Shown one piece after another: positions 35,066 through 47,085 of a stretch of DNA of 64,000 bases. The stretch's first letter is position 1; every line of letters starts with the position of its first letter. A model generated the notes under the pieces. It did no database searches. It was not told the origin of the DNA and saw nothing but the letters and a program-made list of their open reading frames with translations. The stretch comes from Cordilura impudica. Its lineage: Eukaryota > Arthropoda > Insecta > Diptera > Scathophagidae. A program made the translations under genes and the position numbers. Location of the stretch: assembly GCA_963682025.1 (NCBI GenBank), contig OY821520.1:240158414-240222413 (forward strand). The letters run 5' to 3'.

Positions 35066-35848
35066 TACCCTATACCACTATGTGGTTTGGGTATAATGAC
35101 TTTGTGCTGCTGTTTGTAACTACCAAAAATATTTGACCTAGACACATCTTTTCTTATACCGATAGACTTAGAATCACTTTCTGAGTCGATTTATCGATGT
35201 CCGTCCGTCCGTCTGTGTGTCCATGTAAACCTTGTAATCAAACTGCAGGTCACAAATATAAATATATTTTGATGAAATTTGGTCAGCTTTTATTGACCAT
35301 AGAATGAACGCTATTGAAATTGGTGAAATTCGGTCCATGTTCAGACCTAGTCCCCATACAAATGTCCCCTATGAAACCGACATAAATTGTCATAAGATCC
35401 AAATTATCATATAGATCTCAGTCAAATTGGGTTTGTATGTGTTTATTATATCCATTAATCAGTAGTCCAAAAATAATCCCTATAGGACAATTCTTAGTCA
35501 TAGGTCCCATATAGAACTGCTTCCCGATCTTCACTTAAATCTATCAAAAAACAAAAATATTGCACAGATTTTTCTCAAATTTGGTTTGTATATATTTTTT
35601 CAAAATAAAAGTGGCTTTGCCAAATATGATCAGGATCGGTCCATCTTTTGACCTGGTCCCCATATAATATAGCATTCGATATGAACTTTTTCATATCTGC
35701 AGCCAAAAAAATTAATAACAATGCCACTCAAATTTAGTTTATGCTTATTTTCTATATCGAATTAGTTGGACCGAAGAGATAGGGTCTTTATACCATTGTA
35801 TATGCTACCGTATAGTCGGTCTAGACCGACTATAATTTCTTACTTGTT
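35066..35848 (+). mobile_element. DINE-1/Helentron-like element, family B, copy 2
   Basis: Complete copy: starts TACCCTATACCACTATGTGG, carries TCTGAGTCGATTTATCGATG, then the GTCCGTCCGTCCGTCTGTG block, and ends with the perfect palindrome TAGTCGGTCTAGACCGACTA (35813-35832) and TATAATTTCTTACTTG. No gene and no target duplication. Nearly identical in layout to 57613-58392. Confidence 0.8.
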
Positions 35849-36600
35849 TTCTATAGAAGTGTTGAAAGATTATTTTTTTTTATTTGTATAATAATAAAAT
35901 TAATATATAATAATAATAATATTAATAATAAAACTAAAAAAATAAATAATTTTATAAAATTTAATCTTAATCACATTAGATCCATTTATAACATAACTAT
36001 TTTTTTAAATTAATTTATTGTAGCTGATGAAGTAATTAAGTTTTATAAATTTTTAAATATCCAGTCTTTCATCCAGCTTATTTATCGCCTCTATTGCTGC
36101 TTTTTTGCCAATCTTCTCTTGACGTTACTGGGTTCAGCTGTTGATTAAACTGATGTTGAAGGAAATCAACTTAAAGTACTTAACAGATGATTCGCCAGAA
36201 GATTTACACGATTACCTCGATTGCCTTAAATTGATTAAAATAAATTCTTTTTTGTTTTAATTTTTTTATTGTATATTTTTTCTCTTTCTCAAATAATTTT
36301 GTTCTAAACAAAATATTTTTTTAATTAAATTTTCAATAAGAAGCCTCTAATATAGCAAAACTATTTACAATATTTATGTAAACAATATCAATATCAAACA
36401 AAAAATTTTTTTTATTATTTTTGATTAAATATTCTATAAAAAAAAACTATTTTTAAAACAGTAATTTAGGGCGGTTTTCTTTCTTAAGAATAATATGTTT
36501 ATTAATATTTTTATTTATTACAAGCTAAAAAAATTAAAAGACACGTTTTTCATTTGGAAAACTTATTATCTAAAAAAATACGGCATATATTTTCATTATT
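35849..36600. other. Unassigned AT-rich sequence
   Basis: Very AT-rich with ATTAATAATA runs near 35885-35940. No recognisable gene or element end. Confidence 0.45.
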
Positions 36601-36602
36601 GT

Positions 36603-36635
<33 letters not shown>

Positions 36636-36690
36636 CTAATATATATTATATATATATATATATATATAATATAATAAATAATATATATTA

Positions 36691-36748
<58 letters not shown>
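36600..36748. repeat. TA microsatellite
   Basis: Almost uninterrupted (TA)n with a few ATAATA breaks, ending at the start of a Helitron copy. The tyrosine/isoleucine-repeat frame over it is an artefact. Confidence 0.95.
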
Positions 36749-36752
<4 letters not shown>

Positions 36753-37207
36753 AATATTAATAAGCAAGGCGATTTGTTGTGACATATTCTACGTCTTCAA
36801 TTACCAACCGATTTTGGCAAAAAAAAAACATACAATTTGAAAGGTATTTCTTTGCAAATGTTCAACATCTGGTACATTTTTTTGGAGTAAAATTTTCTTA
36901 AAGTTGCTTACTAACACATACATAAAACACATATTTAAGCTTCAAATAAACAACGATACAATGCTGTGTGTGTGTTTATTAAATTTGTGTTGAATACTGA
37001 ATTTTTCTAAAATTGCTTAGCATACTTTTAGGATCTTATAAAATTATTTATTAACAATCCCACTTATATATCTTCCGTGTGTTCGATAAGTATTTATAAT
37101 GAAATTAAATGAATTTTATTTAAAAATTCACAATTTAATGAACTTTATTTAAATACTAATAAATTTTATGAAAAAATAAAGTTTCCTACAATTTGCACTC
37201 GAATTTC
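36749..37207 (+). mobile_element. Helitron-like non-autonomous element, copy 2 (3' truncated)
   Basis: Starts GTATAATATTAATAAGCAAGG, matching TCTATAATATTA with the terminal TC lost into the TA run. It contains the same TTTGAAAGGTATTTCTTTGC and ACTAACACATACATAAAACA blocks as the other copies. It ends in AGTTTCCTACAATTTGCAC then TCGAATTTC, where the final palindrome half and CTAG are missing. Confidence 0.7.
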
Positions 37208-37589
37208 AAATTTGTCCAAAAATTATTGATTTAAATTTTTATATTTTTAATTTTGGGATTTTTTTTTAATTTTTAATATTATATATTTATTTTTTAACAA
37301 AAATTTTTTTTAAATTTTTTTTATTATAACATTTTTTCAAATATTTTAGATTTAAAAATATATTTTTGTAATTAAATTTTTTAATATAAACTATTTTCTA
37401 TATTTCTGTAAACAATATTAATATAATTTTCTTTTATTTGTTTTATTAAGTTTTCTAGAAAAGAAACTATTTTTAAAACAGTAGTAGACGGTTTTCTTTT
37501 TTTAAGAAAATATTTTTTTTATTAATTTTTTTTATATTTTTTTCAAGAATGTTAATTGTAGATGGTAATTTTTTTATTTTTTATTTAAA
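37208..37589. other. Unassigned AT-rich sequence
   Basis: Long A/T runs; nothing recognisable. Confidence 0.45.
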
Positions 37590-38598
37590 GTGTGCGAAGT
37601 TAGCCCCCCATTTTTGGAAATAAATTTTTTTGAAGATTTTTCGGAATTGTTCTAGGATTGTTCTACAATGTTCCAAAATGATGAGTTTCTAAAATATAAT
37701 TGTACCGGTAAATCGAAAAAAAAAGAATGTTAAACTTTGCCCCCCACTTTTGGAAAAAAAAAAAATTTGGCGGTTGTTCTAGTTGTTCTAAACATTGTTC
37801 CAAAATAGATATGTCGCAAACCGTAACGTGCGCAAATGAGAACATTTTTCCGCGATATCAACGTTATTAAACGATATCAATATTTTTATGTAACACGAAA
37901 GTTAACGTACAGATTTCAAAATTTATTTTATACAAGGTATCCTGAATGGCACCCTCAGATCACTCTGAAACTTGGATATGTTGTAGAGAGGATGTAAAAT
38001 TAAAGGACCCGCATATCTGGGGTTATTTAAAACAGTGTTGAGGGTGCCATTCAGCATACATTTTGGAATCTGTACGTTAACTTTCGTGTAACATAAAAAT
38101 ATTCATATTGTTTAATAACATTAATATCGCGGAAAAATGTTCTCATTTGCGTACGTTACGGTTTGCGACATATCTATTTTGGAACAATGTTTAGAACAAC
38201 ATAGAACAACCAAAAGTGGGGGCAAAGTTTAAAATTCGTTTTTTTTTTTTCATTTACCGGTTCAAATTATATTTTAGAAACTCATCGTTTTGGAACATTA
38301 ATCCTGGAACAATTCAGAACAATCTTCAAAAAATTTTATTTCCAAAAATGGGGGACTAACTTCGCAATCGCGGAAAAATGTTTCTCGTTTAGAACAACTA
38401 GAACAACCTAGAACAACCGCCAAAATTTTTTTCCAAAAGTGGGGGCAAAGTTTAAAATTCGTTTTTTTTTTCGATTTACCGGTACAAATTTTATTTCAGA
38501 AACTCATCGTTTTGGAACATTGTAGAACAGTCCTAGAACAATTCCGAACAATCTTCAAAAAAATTTATTTCCAAAAATGGGGGGCTAACTTCGCACAC
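37590..38598. mobile_element. Fold-back (long palindromic) element with duplicated right arm
   Basis: Ends GTGTGCGAAGTTAGCCCCCC and its reverse complement. The left arm (37590-37960) folds onto the right half almost completely around a short centre at about 37965-38040. On the right the outermost ~200 bp occur twice (38190-38370 and 38371-38598), each ending GGGGGRCTAACTTCGCA. There is no open frame of note. It would transcribe into a very long hairpin. AAAGTGTG outside left and CACACTTT right are symmetric, but I cannot fix a target duplication. Confidence 0.75.
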
Positions 38599-38628
38599 TT
38601 TTTAATTTAATTTCAAAAAAAATATTTT

Positions 38629-39162
38629 TATATCCTCCACACCTCAGTGGCAGAGGGTATATATAGGTTTGTCATTCCGTTTGTAACGCATCGAAATAAA
38701 TTCCTGAGTACCCCAAAAATATATATTTTCTTGATCCTTATAACAAGGGAAGTTGATTTACCGGTGACCGTCTGTCCGTCTGTCTGTGGAAATCACGATC
38801 ACGCCGTCAATATCTAAGCTAGACCGCTCGTTTTTGTATAAAATCGTTTACTAACATCCCAAAGGAGTTGCTATTTAAAATCGTCAAAATCTGTCAAAGG
38901 GTTCACGAGCTATGAATGAAACTTTGAAAAAAATCTTGAAAAAATAAAATTTTTCACTGTGTTTGTTGTTTTTCATAAGATATGTTGTAAATGTTGTAAT
39001 TCTTCGCATTATTGAAGTCATTACAGTTGTGTGTATATTAATACTGCAGGTGTCACATTGGCCTAAGCAAGTTTTACCACATTTTTTTTATCATTAAAAT
39101 TAAATATTAAAAATTAAAAATTAATAAAAATAAAAAATGGAAAATAAAAAATGGAAAATGGA

Positions 39163-39194
<32 letters not shown>

Positions 39195-41430
39195 GAAAAA
39201 GAAAATTGAAAATTGAAAATTGAAATATGAAAATTGAAAAATTAAAAATGAAAAATGGAAAAAGAAAAATGAAAAATGGAAAATTGAAAATGGAAAATGC
39301 GAAATAAGAAATGGAAAATGAAAAGTGGAAAATGGAAAATGAAAAATTAAAAATGAAAAATGAAAAATGAAAAATTAAAAATGAAATATGAAAAATGAAA
39401 AATGAAAATTGAAAAATGGAAAATGGAAAATGAAAAATAGAATATGAAAAATGCAAAATTAAAAATTAAAAATGAAAAATGAAAAATGACTAATGAAAAA
39501 TGAAAAACTGGAAAATGGAATATGGAAAATGAAAAATGAAAAAAAAAATGGAAAATTAAAAATTAAAATTGAAGAATGCAAAATGAAAAATGAAAAATGG
39601 GAAACGGAAAACGAAAAATTAAAAACGGAAAATGAAAAATCAAAAATCAAAATTGAAAATTGAAAAATGGAAAATGGAAATAGAAAAATTAAAAATCGAA
39701 AAGGGAAAATGGAAAATGAGAAATGGAATATGAAAAATGAAAAATAAAAATGAAAAATGGAAAATGAAAAGTGAAAAATGGAAAATGAAAAATTAAAAAT
39801 GGAAAATGGGAAATGAAAAATGGAAAATGAAAAATGAAAAATTGAAAATCGAAAATGGAAAATGCGAAATGAGAAATGGAAAATGGAAAATGAAAAATGA
39901 AAATGAAAAATTTAAAATGAAAAGTGGAAAATGGAAAATGAAAAATTAAAAATGGAAATGAAAAATGAAAAATTAAAAATGGAAAATGAGAAATGGAAAA
40001 TGGAACATGAAAAATTGAAAATGAAAAATGAAAAATGGAAAATGGAAAATGAAAAATGCAAAATGGAAAATGAAAAATGCAAAATGGAAAATGAAAAATG
40101 CAAAATGAAAAATGAAAAAGTAAAAATGAAAAATGACAAATGGAAAATGATAAATGAAAAAATGGAATATTAAAAACTAAAATTGAAAAATGGAAAACGG
40201 AAAACGAAAAATTAAAAATGGAAAATGGAAAATGGAAAATTAAAAATGAAAATTGGAAAATGGAAAGTGAAAAATGGAAAATCGAAAATGAAAAATGGAA
40301 AATGGAAAATGAGAAATGGAACATGAAAAATTAAAAATGAAAAATGAAAAATGAAAATTGAAAATTGAAAAATGGAAAATGAAAAGTTGAAAATGAAAAA
40401 TGGAAAACGGAAAACGAAAAATTAAAAATGGAAAATGGAAAATTAAAAATGAAAATTGGAAAATGGAAAATTAAAAATGGAAAGTGAAAAATGGAAAATG
40501 AAAAATGAATAATGGAAAATGGAAAATGAAAAATGGAAAATTAAAAATGGCAAATGAAAATGAAAAATTGAAAATTAAAAATGAAATATGAAAAATGGAA
40601 AGTGGAATATGGAAAATGAAAAATGGAAAATGAAAAATGAATATATAAAAACGAAAAATGAAAAATGGAAACCGGAAAATGAAAAATTAAAAATGGAAAA
40701 TGGAAAATGGAAAATGAGAAATGGAACATGAAAAATTAAAAATGAAAAATGAAAATTGAAAATTGAAAAATGGAAAATGAAAAATGCAAAATAAAAAAAA
40801 ATGGAAAATTAAAAATTAAAATTGAAAAATGAAAAATGAAAAATTGAAAATGAAAAATGGAAAACGGAAAATGAAAAGTGAAAAATGGAAAATGAAAAAT
40901 TAAAAATGGAAAATGGAAAATGGAAAATGAGAAATGGAACATGAAAAATGAAAAATGAAAAATGAAAATTGAAAATTGAAAAATGGAAAATGAAAAATGC
41001 AAAATAAATAAAAAATAAAAAAAAGGAAAATTGAAAATTAAAATTGAAAAATGAAAAATGAAAAATTGAAAATGAAAAATGGAAAACGGAAAACGAAAAA
41101 TTAAAAATGGAAAATGGAAAATTAAAAATGAAAATTGGAAAATGGAAAATTAAAAATGGAAAGTGAAAAATGGAAAATGAAAAATGAAAAATGAATAATG
41201 GAAAATGGAAAATGAAAAATGGAAAATTAAAAATGAAATATGAAAAATGGAAAGTGGAATATTGAAAATGAAAAATGGAAAATGAAAAATGAATATATAA
41301 AAACGAAAAGTGAAAAATGGAAACCGGAAAATTAAAAATTAAAAATGGAAAATGGAAAAATGAAAAATGAAAATTATGAAAAAGGTGGATGGTATCAAAG
41401 ATTCGGCCCAGCCGAAATTAACACTCTTGT
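38629..41430 (+). mobile_element. DINE-1/Helentron-like element, family A, copy 4
   Basis: Starts TATATCCTCCACACCTCAGT, has GACCGTCTGTCCGTCTGTC near 38770 and a 2.26-kb heptad array, and ends GGTGGATGGTATCAAAG, TTCGGCCCAGCCGAA, ACACTCTTG (shortened by loss of ACTT). Its first 450 bp are very similar to copies 1 and 3. Confidence 0.8.
39125..41382 (+). repeat. GRAAAAT heptad array in DINE copy 4
   Basis: The longest of the heptad arrays, with variant units (GCAAAAT, GAGAAAT, GGAACAT) repeated in larger blocks: the segment with GAGAAATGGAACATGAAAAA recurs near 40310, 40715 and 40930, suggesting internal ~210-400-bp duplications. Long F/I/H/S-rich frames on the minus strand are artefacts. Confidence 0.9.
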
Positions 41431-43109
41431 TTTTTATTAATTTTTTATTATAAAATTTAAACCAAAATTATTGTTTTTTGATTTTTTTACATTAAATTTT
41501 CTAATAAAAACTCTTTCAAAAGGCAAAACTATTTGCAATATTTATGTAAAAACAAACAAATAAAAAAAAAATTTATTAAGTTTTATAGAAAAAACCATTT
41601 TTTAAAAAGTGGTTGGTGTTTTTTATAGCAAACTAATTTTTTTTCAAAAACAATTTTTTTTTTCAATAAATACTTTTTTATTAAATTTTGTAATAAAGAT
41701 TCTAAAGTTGTAAAAGTATTTAAACCACAATGGTTGCAAATCGCGTATGTGTAATTATCACGTTCGTGGGCGTGAATTCTTATTTTCAGAGTGATGCAAT
41801 ATGAAGTGAATGCTATAGCATTTATATTTTATATTATAACTAAATTAAATTAAAAATAATTAGCAGTTTTTAAAAATATCCCAGAATTTGTAGACAACTG
41901 ACCCAAAAATCTCAATTTAACCTTAAATTTTGCACATATGTCAAATAATGCTTAAGAAAAGTATCACAAATTTTCTGGCCTGAAAAAATAATACACAAAC
42001 GTGCCTGTCATTGTTCATATTGAACAATGAACTGTCAATTAATTGTCTATAGAACAGAAAAATTTAACATTTTGTAGATAAATCTTTAAGCAAATAAAAT
42101 AAATAAACAAATCTTTTATTTATAAATAACTTTTTGCTTAAAAATTTATAATTATTTTTTTTTTTTAGTTTATTTTAATTAATTGTTTATTTACTAAAAC
42201 TGTCAATTTTCACTGAAAACAAAAAAAAATATTTTAAAAATATCAAAAAAAAAAATTAAATTAATGTGGGTGTTTTTCATTTCTTTGTGTCTAAAATATC
42301 TACATATAAATTATTATTATAACAAAAAACTATTGGAAAGGAAATAGTTACACAATGTTTGGATAGAATATTATATATTATACTTGTAACATTTAAAGTC
42401 ATGTTTCTGGTATAAAAATTGTAAAAATCGAGAAAATTTTCTATGAAATCCTGGATGTCTGCAGTTTCTTTTTTACTGTAATTGAATTAAAAATATATTT
42501 TATTTCATTACACCCTTGTGTAGGGTGTGCAAATTTCGCCAAAACTATTTATAACACTTTTGTTTATTTTCATATCAATTTTTCATATACGCATTTCCAA
42601 ACTAAAAATTCTATTAAATTTACTAACACCACATGCTAAACGTTTTTAATTTAAAATATTTGAAATTGGCTAAATAAAAATAATGAAAAACAGTCAATGC
42701 ACAAACAATAACAAAACACAAAAAACAAATTGCCCAAATGCACATGAACTAGAAAAAGAAAAAAAAAACAAACTGCTTAAACAATTAAGAGTGTATGAAA
42801 ATAGTCATTACAATTTGTTTTGTGAAAATTGCTTAAAATTTAATTAAAATTATTTCGAATTGATAGCACAAGCGATAAAATTAGCAAAAGTACTTAGCGT
42901 TGGCAACTCTTGTTAAAAGAAGTGTGGCGAAGCGTAACGGTTAATTGCTAGACATTTCTGAGGGGACTTAAGTAAAAATGGGAACAAAAAAATATAAAAA
43001 ATCTTGCACTAAATTGTCAACATTATTAACAATTAATTAAAATAACAGTTAGTTATTTTGAACAAAATTTATTTTTTTTTAATTAGGAAACCAAGAAATT
43101 GTTTAATAT
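41431..43109. other. Unassigned AT-rich sequence
   Basis: No recognisable gene. A short palindromic stretch TTGTTCATATTGAACAATGA sits near 42010. The rest is A/T runs with a slightly more balanced patch at 42890-42970. It may be unique host intergenic sequence. Confidence 0.45.
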
Positions 43110-44022
43110 ATATCTTTTAATAAAAAGTGCATTTTCTGAACAAAAAAGTACCTTTTGTTATACATTTTGATAAAAAAGTACATTAATCAATAAGTATCCT
43201 TCTGAAATAAAATACATTTTCGTAATGAAATGACTTTTCATAAAAAGTACAATTTCTAAAAAAAAAGGATCTTTTCTGTAAAATGTTTCTTTCCTTAAAA
43301 AGTACCAACTTTTTTAATTCGATTTTCTTAAAAAGTACATTTTCTTAAAAAAAAAACTACCTTATCTTAAAAAAATACCTTTTCTAAAAAAGAAAATACC
43401 TTTTTTTAAAAGAAGTAAATTTTTTAAAATTAGTTTTGCTAAAAAAAAGTACCTTTTCATAAAAAGTATTTTTTCTTAAACAAGTAAATTTTCTTTAAAA
43501 AATAAGCTTTTTTTTTTAAATACCTTTTCTTTACAAATACATTTCTTTTTAAAAGTACCTTTTCGCAACAAAATACATTTTCATATTAACATACCTTGTC
43601 CTAAAAAGTTACTTTTCTTAATAAAGTACCTTTCAAAAATAAAATTTTTTCAAAAAGCACACTTTTTCAAATAAGTATATTTTCTTAAAAAATGCCCTTG
43701 TTAAAAAGTACCTCTTTTTTAAAAAAAGTATATTTTCTGAAAAATTATCTTTTTGCAATAAAATATATTTACATAAAAATTGCCTTTCTTAAAAAAGTAC
43801 CTTAAAAATACGATTTCTTAAAAAAAAGTCCCTTTCTTAAAAAAACGTACCTTTTCGTATTGATTTAATAACCTTTAAAAAAAAAGGACCTTTTCGTATT
43901 AAAATAGCTTTTCATAAAAAAGTACATTTCCTTAAAAAAATTACATTTCTTTAAAAACTATCTTTTCTGAAAAAAACTCTTTTTAAAGAATTATTGGTGG
44001 CTATCTTTTTTTAAGAAAATTT
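43110..44022. repeat. GTAC-centred satellite, block 5
   Basis: Degenerate CTTAAAAAAGTACCTTTTCT units, same orientation as block 4. Continues after the SINE and DINE fragment at 45220. Confidence 0.8.
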
Positions 44023-44036
44023 TTTAATATTTTTAT

Positions 44037-44228
44037 TTTTTATATTATTTATTTATATTAATTACAATGCAAAGTAAATTTGCATTCTAATTTGGGTCCA
44101 GGGATAAGCCGGGTAACAAAGACCATTTGGCTGGTTTTTGCAGCGACAGACCAAAGCCCCTGGTGGGAATCGAACCCACGACCCTCGCATGATAGGCGAG
44201 CACGCTACATACTCACCTACCGGGGCGC
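44037..44228 (-). mobile_element. tRNA-derived SINE (192 bp)
   Basis: On the minus strand it starts GCGCCCCGGTAGG and has a tRNA-like head: GCCCC/GGGGC acceptor ends, an anticodon-like arm CTCGC-CTATCAT-GCGAG and a T-arm with a perfect B box GGTTCGATTCC. A ~100-bp body and an A/T-rich tail follow. The 14-bp sequence TTTAATATTTTTAT flanks it directly on both sides (44023-44036 and 44229-44242), the target duplication expected of LINE-mediated insertion. The D-arm is poorly formed, so it is not a working tRNA. Confidence 0.7.
44158..44228 (-). tRNA. tRNA-like SINE head (pseudo-tRNA, loop ATC)
   Basis: Cloverleaf-like segment whose anticodon-loop positions 34-36 would read ATC. The acceptor stem holds five clean pairs followed by a G/A mismatch, the T-arm is good, and the D-arm is degenerate. 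Together with the attached body and target duplication this marks it as the promoter head of a SINE rather than a functional tRNA-Asp gene. Confidence 0.5.
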
Positions 44229-44242
44229 TTTAATATTTTTAT

Positions 44243-44833
44243 ATATTAATATTTTTTTATATTTTTTTAAGGATGAAAAAAGGACCTTTTTCATTTTTAC
44301 ACTTTATTATTAAATAAAGGTCGGCATATATTTTCATTATTTTATATATATTTTTTTAGTTAAAAAATTATTCATTATTCGATTATTATTGATTATTTTT
44401 AATCTAATTTTTTAGGAAAAAATTGTTTTACACTTAAATTCTTTTGAAATATTTTTCTTTGAAAAAATATTTTTTAATTAAATTTTGTAATAAAAAGTTT
44501 CTCTAAAATAGTTTTATAGTTTTATAGTTTTATTTACGATATTTATGTAAACAACATTTATCAAAAAAAAAAAAGAAATTATTTTTGTTTTTTTTTTTAG
44601 AAAAATATTTTATTTTTATTATAAAACTTTTTTAAATATTTATTTTTTACGAAAAAAGAAGAATGAAAAAGGTGCCTTTTTTCATTTTGACAGTTTATTA
44701 TTAAATCACAGTCGGCATATATGTTTTTTTTTTTTTCAAAAATAAATTGGTGGCAATTTTTTTATTTTTTATTCAATTTTTGAAAAAATTAATTTTTTTC
44801 TTATTATACCTTTTTTTTAATTTTTGTACAATT
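44243..44833. other. Unassigned AT-rich sequence
   Basis: Contains an imperfect direct repeat: an 'aaaaaggwcctttttcattttkac...tttattattaaat...tcggcatata' block at about 44277-44330 and again at 44663-44720. No gene is seen. Confidence 0.45.
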
Positions 44834-45215
44834 TTATACCCTCCACACCACTGTGCAGAGGGTATAAATATATCACGCTCATTCACAAAATAATCCATTT
44901 GCCTGGGTGAAGTTATTATAATATTATTTCTCATTATTTCAAGCAGGTTGCTATTGAAAATGTGATATATCGGGCATCATTGTGCCAAAAAATGTTTAAA
45001 AATATGTAGACACCATTAAAAAAAATGTGTTTCAAAACGTCGGGAGAAAATTGTAAACCTTAGTTTACATTGAAATTGAGAACTAACCAGCCGTTTTTTT
45101 AGAAAAATTTTTGCCAAAAGCTAAAAATTAAATAACAAAATGTTTTCCTTTTAAAATATTTTGTCTACATTTATTATAAATAGTGCAATACGTCCAGATA
45201 TTACATGTGGAGGAA
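44834..45215 (+). mobile_element. DINE-1/Helentron-like element, family A, 5' fragment
   Basis: Starts TATACCCTCCACACCACTGT with GAGGGTATAAATA. The following sequence (GTGCCAAAAAATG..., ATATGTAGACACC) matches, in reverse complement, the interior of the large copy at about 51980-52110. The 3' hairpin end is absent, so it is truncated within satellite. Confidence 0.6.
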
Positions 45216-47085
45216 TTTTCTTATAAAATTACCTTTTCTTAAATATATTATCATAGTAGCATACCCTAACATAAAAATTTTCCTTTTCCTAAAAAGTACC
45301 TATTCTTGAAAAATTACCTTTTAATAAAAGTACATTTTCTGAAAAAATACACTTTATCAAAAAGTAACTTTTCTTAAAAAATACCTATCTTAAAAGGTAA
45401 CTTTTCGTAAAAAAAGTACCCTTTCCTAAAAAAGGACCTTTTCGTAATGAATAACATTTTCTAAAAAAAGTACTTTTTGTTAACAATACAGCTTTTCACA
45501 AAAAGTACAATTTCTTACAAAAAGGACTTTTCTTAAAATAAAATAAAATTTCGTAACGAAATGCCTTTTCATAAAAGAGTATATTTTCTTGAAAAAAGTA
45601 TTTTTTCTTAAAAAAAGTATATTTTCGTAACAAAATATATTTACATAAAATGTAATTTTATGAAATTGAATTTTCTTAAAAAAGTACCTCTTCTCAAAAA
45701 ACTACCTTTCCTTAAAAAAGTACATTTTCTTGAAAAAGTATCATTTGCTTTAAAAAGTACCTTTTCCTAATAAAATATATTTTATTTAAAAAGTAATTTT
45801 CCTTTTAAAAGTACAGTTTCTTATATATTTTCTGAGAAAAGTATCCTTTCATTACAAAAATACCTTTTCTTAGAGAATCATTTTTTAATTACATTTTGTT
45901 AAAAAAAAAGTAAATTTTCTTTTTTAAAAAAGTACCTTTTCTTTTCTCAACATTATATATTTTCTTAAAAAAAGTATAGTTTGTGAAAAAACCCTTTTCT
46001 TAAAGTACCTTTTCTTAAAAAAGTACCTTCTCTTAAAAAAGTACGTATTCTTAAAACAATATATTTTCCTATTAACGAACCTTTTCTTTGAAAAGCGAAT
46101 ATTCTTAAAAACTAGCTTTTATCAAAAAAGTACCTGTTCTTAAAAAGTACATTTCCTCGAGAAAATACCTTTTCTCAAAATAGTGCCTTTTCTTAAACAA
46201 TGTCCTTTCTAAAAAAGCACCTTCTTTTCACAATAAAATACCTTTGAATAAAATAGTACGTTTTCTAAAAAAGTATCGTTTCTGAAATAAGTAAATTTTG
46301 GTACGCAAATACCTTTCCTTAAGAAATCTTCATTTCTAAAAAATTTATCTTTTCTTAAAAAAAATAAATGTCCTTACAAAAGTACCTTATCCAGAAAAGC
46401 ACCTTATCAAAAAAAAAATATCTTCAAAAAGTAAATTTTCTTAAAATATCCTTTTTTAAAAAAGTACCTTTTCTTTTCTCAACATAATATATTTTCTTAA
46501 AAAAAGTATAGTTTGTGAAAAAATCCTTTTCTTAAAGTACCTTTTCTTAAAAAAGTACCTTCTCTTAAAAAAGTACGTATTCTTAAAACAATATATTTTC
46601 CTATTAACGAACCTTTTCTTTGAAAAGCGAATATTCTTAAAAACTAGCTTTTATCAAAAAAGTACCTGTTCTTAAAAAGTACATTTCCTCGAGAAAATAC
46701 CTTTTCTCAAAATAGTGCCTTTTCTTAAACAATGTGCTTTCTAAAAAAGCACCTTCTTTTCACAATAAAATACCTTTGAATAAAAAAGTACGTTTTCTAA
46801 AAAAGTATCGTTTCTGAAATAAGTACCTTTTGGTACTAAAATACCTTTTCTTAAGAAATCTTCGTTTCTTAAAAAAGCACCTTTTCCAAAAAACAACTAT
46901 CTTCAAAAAGTACATTTTCTTAAAAATTACCTTTACTTAAAAAATACCTTTCTTTAAAAAGTGTCATTTCTTAAAAAGCACCATTTATCATAAAAGTACC
47001 TGTTATTAAAAAAGGACATTTTGTTTAACCTTTTCTTAAAAAAGTACTTTTTCCTTAAAAACTTTAATTTCTTAAAAAGAAATTT
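45216..47085. repeat. GTAC-centred satellite, block 6, with a 532-bp duplication
   Basis: CTTAAAAAAGTACCTTTTCT units. A segment beginning CTTTTCTCAACATWATATAT occurs at 45941 and again at 46473 (offset 532 bp), and about 380 bp after each start are nearly identical, showing a recent segmental duplication within the array. Confidence 0.85.

Noticed and set aside
36554..36754. Open frame of alternating Y and I
   Set aside because: It is the translation of the (TA)n microsatellite.
39689..40324. 211-residue open frame on the minus strand rich in F, H, I and S, and similar frames at 11613-11864 and 39121-41002
   Set aside because: They are translations of the GRAAAAT heptad array; a 7-bp repeat without stops stays open in all frames. 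There is no start context, domain or non-repeat sequence.
44158..44228. Functional tRNA-Asp gene with ATC anticodon
   Set aside because: The D-arm is poor, the acceptor stem has a mismatch, and the segment is the head of a 192-bp element with target duplications, so a SINE fits better.
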